A stretch of 64,000 nt of DNA from Dyadobacter soli. Lineage in GTDB: Bacteria; Bacteroidota; Bacteroidia; Cytophagales; Spirosomataceae. Every line of letters begins with the position of its first letter. The stretch's first letter is position 1. Shown here one piece after another: positions 26,114 to 35,500 of this stretch. A model generated the notes under the pieces. It had not been told where the DNA came from, made no database searches, and saw only the letters and a list, made by a program, of their open reading frames with translations. The stretch covers positions 62,001 through 126,000 of the forward strand of contig NZ_FNAN01000002.1 of assembly GCF_900101885.1 (NCBI RefSeq), in the 5' to 3' direction. The translations under genes and the position numbers were made by a program.

Positions 26114-27022
26114 TTAATCGACCAGTTGAAGGAAATGCAGGTCGTCGGAATTGGCCGAGGTTAGTAAAAATGTGCGCGTGGATGCCAGATACACCATTCG
26201 GTCTATCGAAAACGGCAAATCCAGCGACGAAAGGCTTTCAGGCTTGCCTGCTACTCGCAGGATGTCGATCCCGTGCATTCCTTTATTAAATATCATGTAG
26301 TCGTCTATCAGTTCAAAAGACCGGGCCGCTGTTGAAAGGGAATACGCTGCGGTAAATTTGCCTTCGTGATAGTCATAGATTTTCAGGTAACCCATCCCGA
26401 CAGCGAACATCTTTCTACCATTTGGAGCGAACGCGATTTGGTAGCAAACATTGGGAAGCTGATCGATCTTGACAGTTTTCTCGAATCCTTCCGCATCAAA
26501 AGGCTGGGCATACAATTCACCATAATTCGTGCCGTAAACAATCACATTTTCAGCTGGATGCAGCATTTCTGCCGTTTTGCCTTTCCCTTTAACCTTCACT
26601 TTCGCAACTTTGACGATATCACTGCCGGCGGCTTTAAGCAATGCAATTTCTTTTTCTTCCAGATAGAGCAATACCGAGTCGTGTGCTTTAAGCGGAACGG
26701 GACGGAAATTGGGATGGTATTTATTACCCTGATGGATTTTCAGGTAATCTTCGACATTCAGCAATTGAAACCCTGAAATCCCGGCTTCTCTGATTCCTTC
26801 GTAGAAAGGGTCGGAAACACGGTCATCGTAAACACTGCCAAATTGATAGGCATTCTCCTTGTCTGTCGTGCGCCAAAGGACGTTCACTGAGCCATCTGTA
26901 TCCAGGCGTACCATGTTCCAGCTATCGCTGATCAGGAATGCGCCTTCATTGTTCAACGTCCAGATGATCAGCGGCTTTTTGCCGAGCGGCGAAGGAATGC
27001 TTTTCGTTAGTGTGAGTTGCAT
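26114..27022 (-). CDS. Unknown protein, possible beta-propeller; last gene of an unknown trio
   Basis: 302 residues, no signal peptide or membrane segment. The sequence is a series of short beta-rich segments with repeated spacing (VIVYGTNYGELYAQPFDA, IAFAPNGRKMFAVGMG, FLLTSANSDDLHFLQL), reminiscent of a WD40/propeller protein, but no clean WD repeat is present. I cannot assign a family. It lies 11 nt downstream of the membrane protein at 27034-27738, which itself follows the small protein at 27773-28135 by 34 nt. The three minus-strand genes look like one operon with no known function. Confidence 0.7.
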   Translation of the reverse strand: MQLTLTKSIPSPLGKKPLIIWTLNNEGAFLISDSWNMVRLDTDGSVNVLWRTTDKENAYQFGSVYDDRVSDPFYEGIREAGISGFQLLNVEDYLKIHQGNKYHPNFRPVPLKAHDSVLLYLEEKEIALLKAAGSDIVKVAKVKVKGKGKTAEMLHPAENVIVYGTNYGELYAQPFDAEGFEKTVKIDQLPNVCYQIAFAPNGRKMFAVGMGYLKIYDYHEGKFTAAYSLSTAARSFELIDDYMIFNKGMHGIDILRVAGKPESLSSLDLPFSIDRMVYLASTRTFLLTSANSDDLHFLQLVD

Positions 27023-27033
27023 GGCAGTAGGGT

Positions 27034-27738
27034 TTAAAAGATTCCATTTTGATACAAACTATCCGACTTTAACCGCCTTACCTCCGCCTGGAATGCCTCG
27101 GAGTTCTGTTCCCCGTCGATTGCGATCAGGTAGTCGTTTACCCGGAAATCTTCGATGGCAACATCGTGGTACTGCATGCATGGCTGGATTTCGCGGACGT
27201 AGGAATAGCCGCTTCCGCTCTGTTGCAGGCATTCGAAAAATACGACACGAACGAATGCGGATTTGGCCGAAAGCAATTGCGCGTCGTAGTCGGACAGTAC
27301 GTGCTGATCAACAGCCAGCGGCTTGGAGGTAAATTCGAGCGTTTTGTAAAGTGAATGCTGTGCGCCTTGCTTTTCACCGAACCAGCATTCCAGCTTTACA
27401 TTGACCAATGCCTGTGTATTGTTGGCAATATGGAGCGTGAGCTGGCTGCGTTTCTGGGCAGGAAACCAGGCGTACAAATCTCTGGCGCCGCCTTTGATAG
27501 CAGGTACCAGGAGAAACAGCAACGGAATGCAGAGGATCGCGAGGCCGATGGTTTTGTTTTTCCAGAAAAGCAGCGCCAGCAATAGTATGCCGAGCAGCCC
27601 GGCCAGGTAGAAGATCCCGATCGCCCACCCGACCGAGCTATCGCCGGCCGGAGCGGGTTTCACGAGGTAGTAGACCACCGCGATCAGTAGAATCAGGGAG
27701 AAAAGTCCCAGTAATGCGAGGTAGGTAAACTTGATCAT
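27034..27738 (-). CDS. Unknown membrane protein; middle gene of an unknown trio
   Basis: 234 residues. Three membrane helices lie close together at the N-terminus (about residues 5-27, 37-58 and 65-82), followed by a soluble domain of about 145 residues with beta-strand character (QLTLHIANNTQALVNVKLECWF). The C-terminal region includes DYLIAIDGEQNSEAFQAEVRR. No domain recognised. Both spacings in the cluster are short (11 nt downstream, 34 nt upstream), so the protein probably works with its neighbours. It could anchor the soluble partner products at the membrane; that is a guess. Confidence 0.72.
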   Translation of the reverse strand: MIKFTYLALLGLFSLILLIAVVYYLVKPAPAGDSSVGWAIGIFYLAGLLGILLLALLFWKNKTIGLAILCIPLLFLLVPAIKGGARDLYAWFPAQKRSQLTLHIANNTQALVNVKLECWFGEKQGAQHSLYKTLEFTSKPLAVDQHVLSDYDAQLLSAKSAFVRVVFFECLQQSGSGYSYVREIQPCMQYHDVAIEDFRVNDYLIAIDGEQNSEAFQAEVRRLKSDSLYQNGIF

Positions 27739-27772
27739 TTCAGTAATAGGTGTGTGTCAGCGACATTCCGGC

Positions 27773-28135
27773 TCAAACTTCAAAAGGGAGGTCGTACTCC
27801 CTTGTATTAGGCTTCGAACTACGCGTTTTTACAGTAATGCGGGCTTTGAGAGGGCTACCCAGCACGAGGAAATATTTCACGTACTGGTCTTCGTGGTAGG
27901 TCCAGGATTTGTCTTCCAGCAAATATTCCGAGGCGCCTTCCTTGCCGGCCTTGTAGGCCCATTGCTCTACGATATTGGGTTCGTAGGTCACGAAATGCCC
28001 CATGCACATGATCTGCACGCCGGGCTGCGAATTGTTTCCCAACTCTGTGCAGCCCTCTACGAGCACACTTATACTGGAATTGTCTTCGAGGTCTTTTACC
28101 GACCATTGGTCGAGTACGGTTTTAACATTGGCCAT
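27773..28135 (-). CDS. Unknown small soluble protein; first gene of an unknown trio
   Basis: 120 residues beginning MANVKTVLDQWSVKDLEDNS, acidic, without signal peptide or membrane segment. Several short beta segments and aromatic residues (WTYHEDQYVKYFLVLG) suggest a compact fold. I do not recognise it. It is the promoter-proximal gene of a three-gene minus-strand cluster, with a membrane protein and a possible propeller downstream. About 105 nt upstream lies the end of the sugar dehydrogenase lipoprotein gene, with no clear terminator, so read-through from that gene is possible. Confidence 0.72.
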   Translation of the reverse strand: MANVKTVLDQWSVKDLEDNSSISVLVEGCTELGNNSQPGVQIMCMGHFVTYEPNIVEQWAYKAGKEGASEYLLEDKSWTYHEDQYVKYFLVLGSPLKARITVKTRSSKPNTREYDLPFEV

Positions 28136-28242
28136 AATAGATGTTCTGAGTTTCCATTTAATGAGGGCTGCAAAGAAACAACCCCCATTGAGAATCAGGA
28201 CAATTCAATTATTTACCGGCCGGCAAAAACTATTTTACGCCT

Positions 28243-29961
28243 TCAAGGCTGATTTGTCGCGTAAGCCTTGCTTACGCGCCGGATCTTGCCGTCGCTTTTG
28301 GTCGTGATATACAGCTCTTTGGTAAACCGGTCGTACTCGATCCGGACATCCACCCTTTTCGATCCCGACATTTCGATCAGGTTGGTTTCCTTTCCATCTC
28401 GCACGATCATCAGCTCATACACCGACTGATCGCTCAGTTTCGGATCGATATTGGCATAGAAAATACGGCCGTTGACTATGTCCCCGAATATGTATTTGTC
28501 CTTCAAAGCGGCTATCGGACCTTCGTACACGTAGCCGCCGCTGATCGCATTGCCGTCGATGTGGTCGTATTGCAAAAAGGGCCTTTCGAACTTTCCACCT
28601 TCGGCTGCGGGCACGGGATACACGTTTTTGAGGTCTTTGGAAGAAATCCCGAAATTGCCCTCGCGCACATTCCAGCCATAATCTCCGCCTTTAACAATCA
28701 CATTCACCTCTTCGAAATTCGATTCCCCTACTTCTGCGCTGAACAGCTTGCCATTATGCCATGCGAGCCGGTGCGGATTCCGAAAACCATAGGCATATAT
28801 TTCTTTATAAACGCCACCATTATCATTCACAAACGGGTTGTCCGCAGGGATGCCGTAATGCCCGTTTTTACTATTATTCCCCAGCGGATCGATGCGGATG
28901 ATCGTACCGAGCAATGAATGCAGGTCGTGGCAAAGCTCAGGGTGTTTGCTGATCGTGGAGCCGCCGTCGCCGGTACCTATATACAGTAAGCCGTAATCTT
29001 TGTCCCCTTTTTTAGCCTCGGGGTTGAAGCCGATATCCTGTGTGCCGTGTACCACATTCGGCACATTAATCCGCAGCAATTCCCTTCTTTCACCTTTGAA
29101 AACATTGCTTTTGACATCGTCGATCTTCCATTCCGAAACGACCCATTGCAATGCTACTTTAATTGAATCATTGTATTTGTAATCGGCGGGTTTGCCTTTG
29201 GGCGACTCCGTGTGCGTAATGTAAATCAAGCCATTCTGCAAGTAATCCGGATGGAATGCGAAGCTGCCGAGGCCAGTACCCAGGCCGGGTTCGTTGACAT
29301 AATCTTCGACCTGGTTCCGCAAATCCAGAAAGGTCGTTACCTCTTTTCCTTTGATGCGATGAATAATGCCGCGCTGGTCGCTCACGTATAGCGTGCCATC
29401 TTGCGACGGGTGCGGGCGCATGTTCGCGATGCGCGTACGAGGCATTTTATCGCTGGATGGAGGGATCGTTACGAAGTCTTCAAGTTCAATCCTAAGGCCG
29501 GTTTTGATGACAGGCTGTGCTAAACGCGCATTGGACGCGGTATCGATTTTGACTTCGAGCGGAGCAATATTATGAAGTTTCGTTTCCGAAGTAATGTACC
29601 CCAGGATCGAGCGGATTTCTTCATCCTTCAAAAAATCAAACGGCGGCATGATCATCTTATACCGTTTGGAAAGGCTCACTGCCCGTGCATTACCCGATTC
29701 GATAGCGTGATTGGGATTTTTGATGAATGCGATTAGTTCCTTTTCCGAAAGCACATGGGTAACGCCGCCCAGCCGCGGGCCTATTTCCTCCTGCTCCATC
29801 GTGTGACACGAAACGCAATGTGTTGTAAAAAGCTCCTTGCCCTGCGAATCGGTGCTGGCGAGCTGGCTGCCGGAGGAGGTGCTTTGCTTTCTGCCGACAC
29901 AATTGAACAGCATGAATGACGCCGCGGCAATGCAGCATAAAGAACGTAAAGTGAAGGTCAT
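28243..29961 (-). CDS. Cytochrome c / PQQ-dependent sugar dehydrogenase fusion lipoprotein
   Basis: 572 residues. The leader ends at LFNCVG, a lipobox with Cys 21. A small cytochrome c domain follows with CVSCH at 49-53 and a likely axial Met in MIMPPFDF. From about residue 165 the sequence is the GSDH (glucose/sorbosone dehydrogenase) propeller: DQRGIIHRI, GLGSFAFHPDY, LYIGTGDGGS, IIRIDPLGN, YGFRNPHRLAW and GGDYGWNVREG, which are the PQQ and calcium-site blocks. Heme first and PQQ domain second is the reverse of the quinoprotein at 20905-23034. A TAACTTTG -7-like box lies at 29996-30003, without a good -33 element. Confidence 0.93.
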   Translation of the reverse strand: MTFTLRSLCCIAAASFMLFNCVGRKQSTSSGSQLASTDSQGKELFTTHCVSCHTMEQEEIGPRLGGVTHVLSEKELIAFIKNPNHAIESGNARAVSLSKRYKMIMPPFDFLKDEEIRSILGYITSETKLHNIAPLEVKIDTASNARLAQPVIKTGLRIELEDFVTIPPSSDKMPRTRIANMRPHPSQDGTLYVSDQRGIIHRIKGKEVTTFLDLRNQVEDYVNEPGLGTGLGSFAFHPDYLQNGLIYITHTESPKGKPADYKYNDSIKVALQWVVSEWKIDDVKSNVFKGERRELLRINVPNVVHGTQDIGFNPEAKKGDKDYGLLYIGTGDGGSTISKHPELCHDLHSLLGTIIRIDPLGNNSKNGHYGIPADNPFVNDNGGVYKEIYAYGFRNPHRLAWHNGKLFSAEVGESNFEEVNVIVKGGDYGWNVREGNFGISSKDLKNVYPVPAAEGGKFERPFLQYDHIDGNAISGGYVYEGPIAALKDKYIFGDIVNGRIFYANIDPKLSDQSVYELMIVRDGKETNLIEMSGSKRVDVRIEYDRFTKELYITTKSDGKIRRVSKAYATNQP

Positions 29962-30021
29962 TTAATGATGGGTTAGGTATTTTCAAAAGCGGGTTCAAAG
30001 TTAGCGACTGGGACACAAAAA

Positions 30022-30041
30022 AAGCCGGATCGCTCCGGCTT
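30022..30041 (-). terminator. Intrinsic terminator hairpin
   Basis: AAGCCGGA (30022-30029) and TCCGGCTT (30034-30041) pair across a 4-nt loop. On the minus strand the hairpin is followed by a run of seven or more T (opposite 30016-30023). It ends transcription of the small secreted protein gene whose stop is at 30071. Confidence 0.88.
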
Positions 30042-30070
30042 AATCACTGAATAATGAAGGAATACTGTGG

Positions 30071-30415
30071 TTATCCTACGTTTCTTCCCTCTTTGTCAAG
30101 TTTCACTCTGGCATTCTGGCTGCCATTCGCGACTTGCAACTCGTAATATTGTGGTTTATCAGGCTCGGTTACCAGGAATGCCTTTTTAACCGTCCAGCCG
30201 CTAAACTCGTCACTTTTGATGGTCTTTTTGATGCCCTCCGGCAGATCTTCCGGTTTCACGGCAACTTTTTCTTCTTTATCTGCCTTAGCTGCTTTCTGTG
30301 TCGTCGCTTCCTTTTGCGCTGATTGTTCAGCGGTGGTCTGATTGGCCGTTTGGGCCTGAACAGAAGCAAACGAGATAAGCGTCAGGGCCAATGCCGATAC
30401 TACTAGCTTTTTCAT
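30071..30415 (-). CDS. Small secreted, charged protein (unknown; weakly PepSY-like)
   Basis: 114 residues with a clear signal peptide (LALTLISFASVQAQ). After cleavage there is a 35-residue segment of Ala, Gln, Glu, Lys and Thr (low complexity, probably disordered). The folded part of about 60 residues (LPEGIKKTIKSDEFSGWTV...YYELQVANG...VKLDKEGRNV) has the rhythm of the small periplasmic PepSY-like proteins of Bacteroidota, but the match is weak. Followed at 30 nt by a strong terminator; single gene. Confidence 0.75.
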   Translation of the reverse strand: MKKLVVSALALTLISFASVQAQTANQTTAEQSAQKEATTQKAAKADKEEKVAVKPEDLPEGIKKTIKSDEFSGWTVKKAFLVTEPDKPQYYELQVANGSQNARVKLDKEGRNVG

Positions 30416-30609
30416 AATCCTTGTTTTTTAGACAACTATTAATGTTTTTGGTCTCGTGCATTCGCACTGTTGCCAACAATTTTAACAGGATTATGCCAAA
30501 AGTTTCAACCATCTGATTTTCAAGCAATTAAAATTATTCTACTAATTTGATAGTGTTTACCTAAATCCACGTTTTGTGGGAATTTGTCTTCAAAAAACCT
30601 CAAAAACGA

Positions 30610-30642
30610 CAACTGCCCGCACTGAATCAGCACGGGCAGTTG
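30610..30642 (-). terminator. Intrinsic terminator after the second SusCD operon
   Basis: CAACTGCCCG (30610-30619) and CGGGCAGTTG (30633-30642) form a 10-bp stem with a 13-nt loop. On the minus strand the stem is followed by GTCGTTTTTG. It lies 22 nt after the SusD stop at 30665. Confidence 0.85.
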
Positions 30643-30664
30643 GTATTAGTATGCTCAGGATCTG

Positions 30665-32545
30665 TTACTTGTCGTAGCCAGGGTTCTGAACCAGCTTCGC
30701 GTTACGGTTCATTTCGTCGCGGCTGAATGGACGGAAGTACATTTTGTCCACCCAGGTACGGTTCTCGTGCGATTTGTCCTCGGTCGGCGTGTAGGTGTAG
30801 TCGTAAACGGTCGGATCGTAGTGGTACGGCTCCTTCATCGACTTGCCTGCCTTGAACTTACCGATCACGGTAATGAACTGCAACGAACGGCCCAGCGTGG
30901 TGGAAGCGATCATCCAGCGACGTGCATCGTGGTAACGCTGCTCTTCGTAAGCCATTTCAATGCGTTTTTCATGACGGTAAGCTTCTTTCAAAGCAGCACC
31001 TGAAACTTTCAATGCAGGCATACCGGCCCGGAAACGGATCTTGTTCAGCAGATCAAGCGCTACCGCGTCCTGCCCCAGCTCAATGCTCGCCTCGATGTAG
31101 TTGAATGCCACCTCGGTCACGCGGATGAACGGCCAGGGAATGTTCTGGCGGTCGGTGTTGTCGTACAATGCAGGGTTCGGATCAATGAACTTGCGCATGT
31201 AGTAACCGGTACGGCTACCGTTCCAGTCTTCGATAGAGCTGCTGCGGGTATCCAGTCCTTTGCGGTTGAACAATGCACCTTTATCATCCAGGAGGTCATA
31301 AGAACCGGTCTGGAGCTGATTAGCAGGGTCTTTTGCATCGGAAGGACGTGGTTTCCACGTAGCGCCGTCGTACATTACGGTTGCGTAGAAACGTGGATCG
31401 CGGTTCACGTATGGGTTAGTCTTATGGGTAGGATTCGTCCATGAGAACGGCGTGCCGTCCATCATTTCATAATCATCCACCAGCAATCCGATCGGCGTGT
31501 TACCAGCCCAGTTGTGGTAGCCGTTAGGACCGTTGTTCAAACCGGTCTGACGGGCACCGTCCGAAGTCTGGCTGGCTGTGAAATAGCGACCGAAGATAAT
31601 GTCGTCACCACCGGAAGCATCCAGTGATTTATCGGCGCTATATCCTGCCATTGCGATCGAAATGTAGTTGGTCTTGCCTTGCGCAGCTGTAACCGGTGCA
31701 GTCAGGTTGAGTTTGTAACCCGCTTTCGCATCCATTGCAGCTTTCGCGGCAGCCTGTGCGGCAGTCCAGCGCGCCTTGCGGTCGCCGGCCGTGTAGCCCA
31801 GGAACTCAGGGTTCGGGAACGCTGCGATCACCGCCGATTTCGCTTTGGCAGTAGTTACGTCATGCAAATCGCTCGCAGCGTACAGCAAAATCCGTGATTT
31901 CAATGCCAATGCAGCTACTTCGGAAGCACGGCCTTTCTGTTCGGTTTTGCCTTTCAGCAATGCAGCGGCGCTGTCGCAATCCGCGGCGATAAACTTCACG
32001 CATTCCTCGAACGTGTTACGCGCTACGGAATAATCCTCGTTCAACGCATATACTTTCGTGATCAGAGGCACCGAGCCGTAGTAACGAACCAGCTGCTGAT
32101 AGTAATAAGCACGCAGGAAGTGCGCTTCGCCTTTCAAACGGTCTTTCAAAGTCTGATCCGCGAAAGTAGATTTCGGCAGTTCCTCGATCGCCTGGTTGGT
32201 GGCGCGGATACGCGTATACATAGGTCCCCATCCGTAGGTATCATCCACCCAACCCAGGTTGGAAGGGCTCAAACTACCTTCATTGATGGTGTTGATGTTA
32301 CGGCCTGTGTGGGTAAATACCGCTTCGTCGGTCAGCGATGCCAGCATTTGCTCGCTGAAACCGCCTTGTTGAAGCCCCTGATAAATACCGGTCACAAAAC
32401 CTTCGGCCAATGCACCATCCTTCCAAACCTCCTCGGTAGGAATTTCGGTGGGAGGCGTTACATCCAGAAAGTCAGTGTCGCACGACACCAGCCCGGTTGT
32501 GGCCAGCGCCGCCAGAAAAATCCAATTTTTATAACTCAGTTTCAT
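30665..32545 (-). CDS. SusD/RagB-family outer-membrane lipoprotein (second pair)
   Basis: 626 residues. The leader ends at TTGLVSCDTDFLDVTPPTE, with a lipobox. The FLDVTPPTEIPTEEVW opening, the helical HFLRAYYYQQLVRYYGSVPLI and the late LLNKIRFRAGMPALK...HEKRIEMAYEEQRYHDARRW are standard family blocks. It would bind the oligosaccharide at the cell surface and pass it to the SusC partner, whose stop lies 10 nt upstream. A terminator follows, so this is a two-gene operon with no catabolic enzyme and no sigma/FecR pair beside it; the ligand cannot be named. The nearest enzymes downstream (sugar dehydrogenases) are not linked by co-transcription. Confidence 0.95.
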   Translation of the reverse strand: MKLSYKNWIFLAALATTGLVSCDTDFLDVTPPTEIPTEEVWKDGALAEGFVTGIYQGLQQGGFSEQMLASLTDEAVFTHTGRNINTINEGSLSPSNLGWVDDTYGWGPMYTRIRATNQAIEELPKSTFADQTLKDRLKGEAHFLRAYYYQQLVRYYGSVPLITKVYALNEDYSVARNTFEECVKFIAADCDSAAALLKGKTEQKGRASEVAALALKSRILLYAASDLHDVTTAKAKSAVIAAFPNPEFLGYTAGDRKARWTAAQAAAKAAMDAKAGYKLNLTAPVTAAQGKTNYISIAMAGYSADKSLDASGGDDIIFGRYFTASQTSDGARQTGLNNGPNGYHNWAGNTPIGLLVDDYEMMDGTPFSWTNPTHKTNPYVNRDPRFYATVMYDGATWKPRPSDAKDPANQLQTGSYDLLDDKGALFNRKGLDTRSSSIEDWNGSRTGYYMRKFIDPNPALYDNTDRQNIPWPFIRVTEVAFNYIEASIELGQDAVALDLLNKIRFRAGMPALKVSGAALKEAYRHEKRIEMAYEEQRYHDARRWMIASTTLGRSLQFITVIGKFKAGKSMKEPYHYDPTVYDYTYTPTEDKSHENRTWVDKMYFRPFSRDEMNRNAKLVQNPGYDK

Positions 32546-32555
32546 TTTTTAAGTC

Positions 32556-35500
32556 TTAGAAAGTTACACGTACACCTGCATTAAGAACTCGCGACTGCGG
32601 ATAGTATTGTCCGTTGGTAGAAGTCGCTTCCGGGTCCCAGATCTTGATTTTGTCGATCGTGAACAGGTTCAATGCGTTTACATAGAGACGCAGGTTACCT
32701 ACGCCGATTTTCGAACCGATTTCCGAAGGCAGGTTATAACCGAGCTCGATGTTTTTCAAGCGCAGGTAGTTATTGCTTTTCAGGTAATAAGTGTTGGCAC
32801 CCGGGGAATCAGCGTTAGTCAGGTTGGTGTAGTAGGTATTGTTACGGTTAGCCAAACGCGGGTCTGTCGAGCTTGGGTTGTCGATTGTCCAACGGTGGTC
32901 GTAAGCGTATTTCAGATAGTTACCGATATCACCGGATTCTGTCTGACCTACATATTGCAAACCGCCGGTCGCGCCCTGGAACAGGATAGACAAGTCGAAT
33001 GCTTTGTAACCAAGGTTGATGTTTACACCACCGGTGAAGCGCGGACGGTTGGTTTTTTCTGAACGAACCATGTCGTCTTTCGTGATTTTACCATCGCCGC
33101 TCACGTCCTTGAACTTCATGTCACCCGGGCGGAGAGTACCTGTGATACCTGAGTAATCGATTGTGTTGGCATCGATTTCAGACTGATCGCGGAAAACACC
33201 GTCGTATTGATATGCCAGGAATGCCTGGTAAGGACGGCCGGTAGTCGTCTGGTAAGAAGGAATACCCGGAGTTTCGTTCCAGTATTTGATGGTGTTTTTG
33301 GCATAACCACCATTCACACCCACCGAATAAGTGAAGTTGTCGACGGAACCGTCGTAGCTCACTTTGAATTCGAAACCTTTGTTTTGCAGTTTACCAAGGT
33401 TCACAGGAGGAAGCTTGCCATCGATACCAGCCGACGAAGGCGTAGAACCCGTCATCGGGATCAGGATTTTCGAACGGTTATTGATAAAGTAGTCGATTTC
33501 GAATGCAATGCGGTCTTTCCACAAAGTACCCTCGATACCGAAGTTGGTGTTGTTGGCGACTTCCCACGTGAAGTTGTCGTTCACCACCCGTGTTTCAAGA
33601 AGTGTTTTCACCACCTGGTCGTTCACCACGTAGGTACCGAAGCCCATCGTGTTCAGGTATTGGTATTCCGCCAATGTTTCTGTACCGAGCAAATACGGCT
33701 CAGCACCCATTTGTCCCCACGATGCACGCAGTTTCACATTGTTCACGAAGTGGATATTGTTTTTCCAGAATCCTTCTTCGGAAATACGCCAACCCGCCGA
33801 TACCCCCGGGAAGAAACCAAAACGGCCTTCTTTCGGGAATACATACGAACCATCCGCACGCCACAGGAACTCGGCCAGGTATTTCTCCTTGAAGTTGTAA
33901 CCCACGCGACCGAAGTAGCTCAAACGTGCGCGCTTGTACAAATCAGCATTGTTGGTACCCGAGTTACCGATGTTCTGCTCAGGCGTACCACCCGCAAAAA
34001 GCTGGTCAACCACAGGCGAGATGAAGTAACGACGGTAAGCGAAGAAGCCGTCCGCATCTACCGTTTCGCGTTGGATACCCACCATTGCATTAAAGTTGTG
34101 CGAGCCGAATGACTTCTCGTAAGAAGCCTGGCCTGTCAGCTGGATCGAAAGCTCCTGAGAAGCAGTTTCGGTCAAACGTGGATCGCTGAATGTCGAACGC
34201 ACGGCGCCGGTCAGCAAAGGCGTTGTGCCATCCGCTTCGAAAGTCTTTTTATCCCAGTAGTAAAGTGTCCAGGGCTTCTGAAACGACTTCTGGCGACGCA
34301 TTTGCTTGTCAATCGCAGCCATTGCCGTTACTTTCAAACCTGGTACGCCTGGCACGTCGATATCCAATTGCCCATTGGTTTGGATGTAGTCGCGCTTGTC
34401 GTTGTTGTAACCCGTCGTGTTGGTAGTAATCACCGCGGGGTTCTGTCCGTTCTCGATATCGGGACCAGGACGACCGTCCGGCCAGATCGCGACTTCGGTA
34501 GGTTTACCGCGCATGAGCATACGGAAGATATCGCCCGCGCCACCGCCATTCGGGAAGCGACGGAACTCTTCGCGTAGTACAACACCGAGTTTCGCGGTTA
34601 CGTATTTGTTGATTTTCGTGTCGAGGTTCACACGCATGTCGTATTGCTTGTAACCTGTCGCGGAATTCACATAGTTACCGTCCTGGTTGATATAACCCAA
34701 TGAAGCCAGGTATTTGATGTTCTCGCTACCGCCGGTCAATTGCAGGTTGTGACGCTGCTGTGGCGACCAGTTGCGGATCACCGAGCCGTACCAGTCGGTA
34801 TTCGGGTGGGTAAGCGGATCAGAACCGTCACGGAACTTTTGAAGGTCGGCTGGCGTGAACACGGCGCTTAGCACGTTACCATTGTCGGTACGGGTATAAG
34901 AACCGTTGGTATTGAAACCTTGCAATGCACCTTGCCACTGTCCTACCGGCAGGTTATCGTAAATCTGCAATTCGTTACGGATTGTCCCATATTCCGCTGC
35001 ATTCGACATCGTCGGCGTGCGCGTAGGCTGTGCTATTCCGAGGTTCAGGTCGTACGAAAGCTGTGGCTTGCCGCTCTTTCCGCGTTTGGTGGTGATAAGG
35101 ATTACCCCGTTACCCGCACGTGATCCGTAAATTGCCGCAGCCGCATCTTTCAGTACCGAAATACTTTCGACGTCAGCGGGATTGATACGGTCAAGACCAC
35201 CGGAACGGTTAGGTACACCATCCACCACGATCAGCGCATTGCTGTTACCGAGGGAGTTGGTACCGCGGATACGGATCGCCGAGCCGTCGTAACCAGGCTC
35301 ACCGCTCGCTTGTACCGCCGAAACACCCGGCAAACGACCACCCAATGTGTTGGAAAGGTTGGTTGAAGGCGCTTTTTGAAGCTCAGCACCTTTCACGGCC
35401 GTTACCGAACCGGTGAGGGTCGCTTTCTTGGCAGTACCATAACCCACGACCACAACCTCGTCGAGTGCTTTGGTATCCGATGCCATTTTCACATCCAGGC

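Noticed and set aside
26114-28135. Type VI secretion or contractile injection cluster
   Set aside because: No VgrG, Hcp, TssB/C or PAAR-like sequence in the three proteins; no support.
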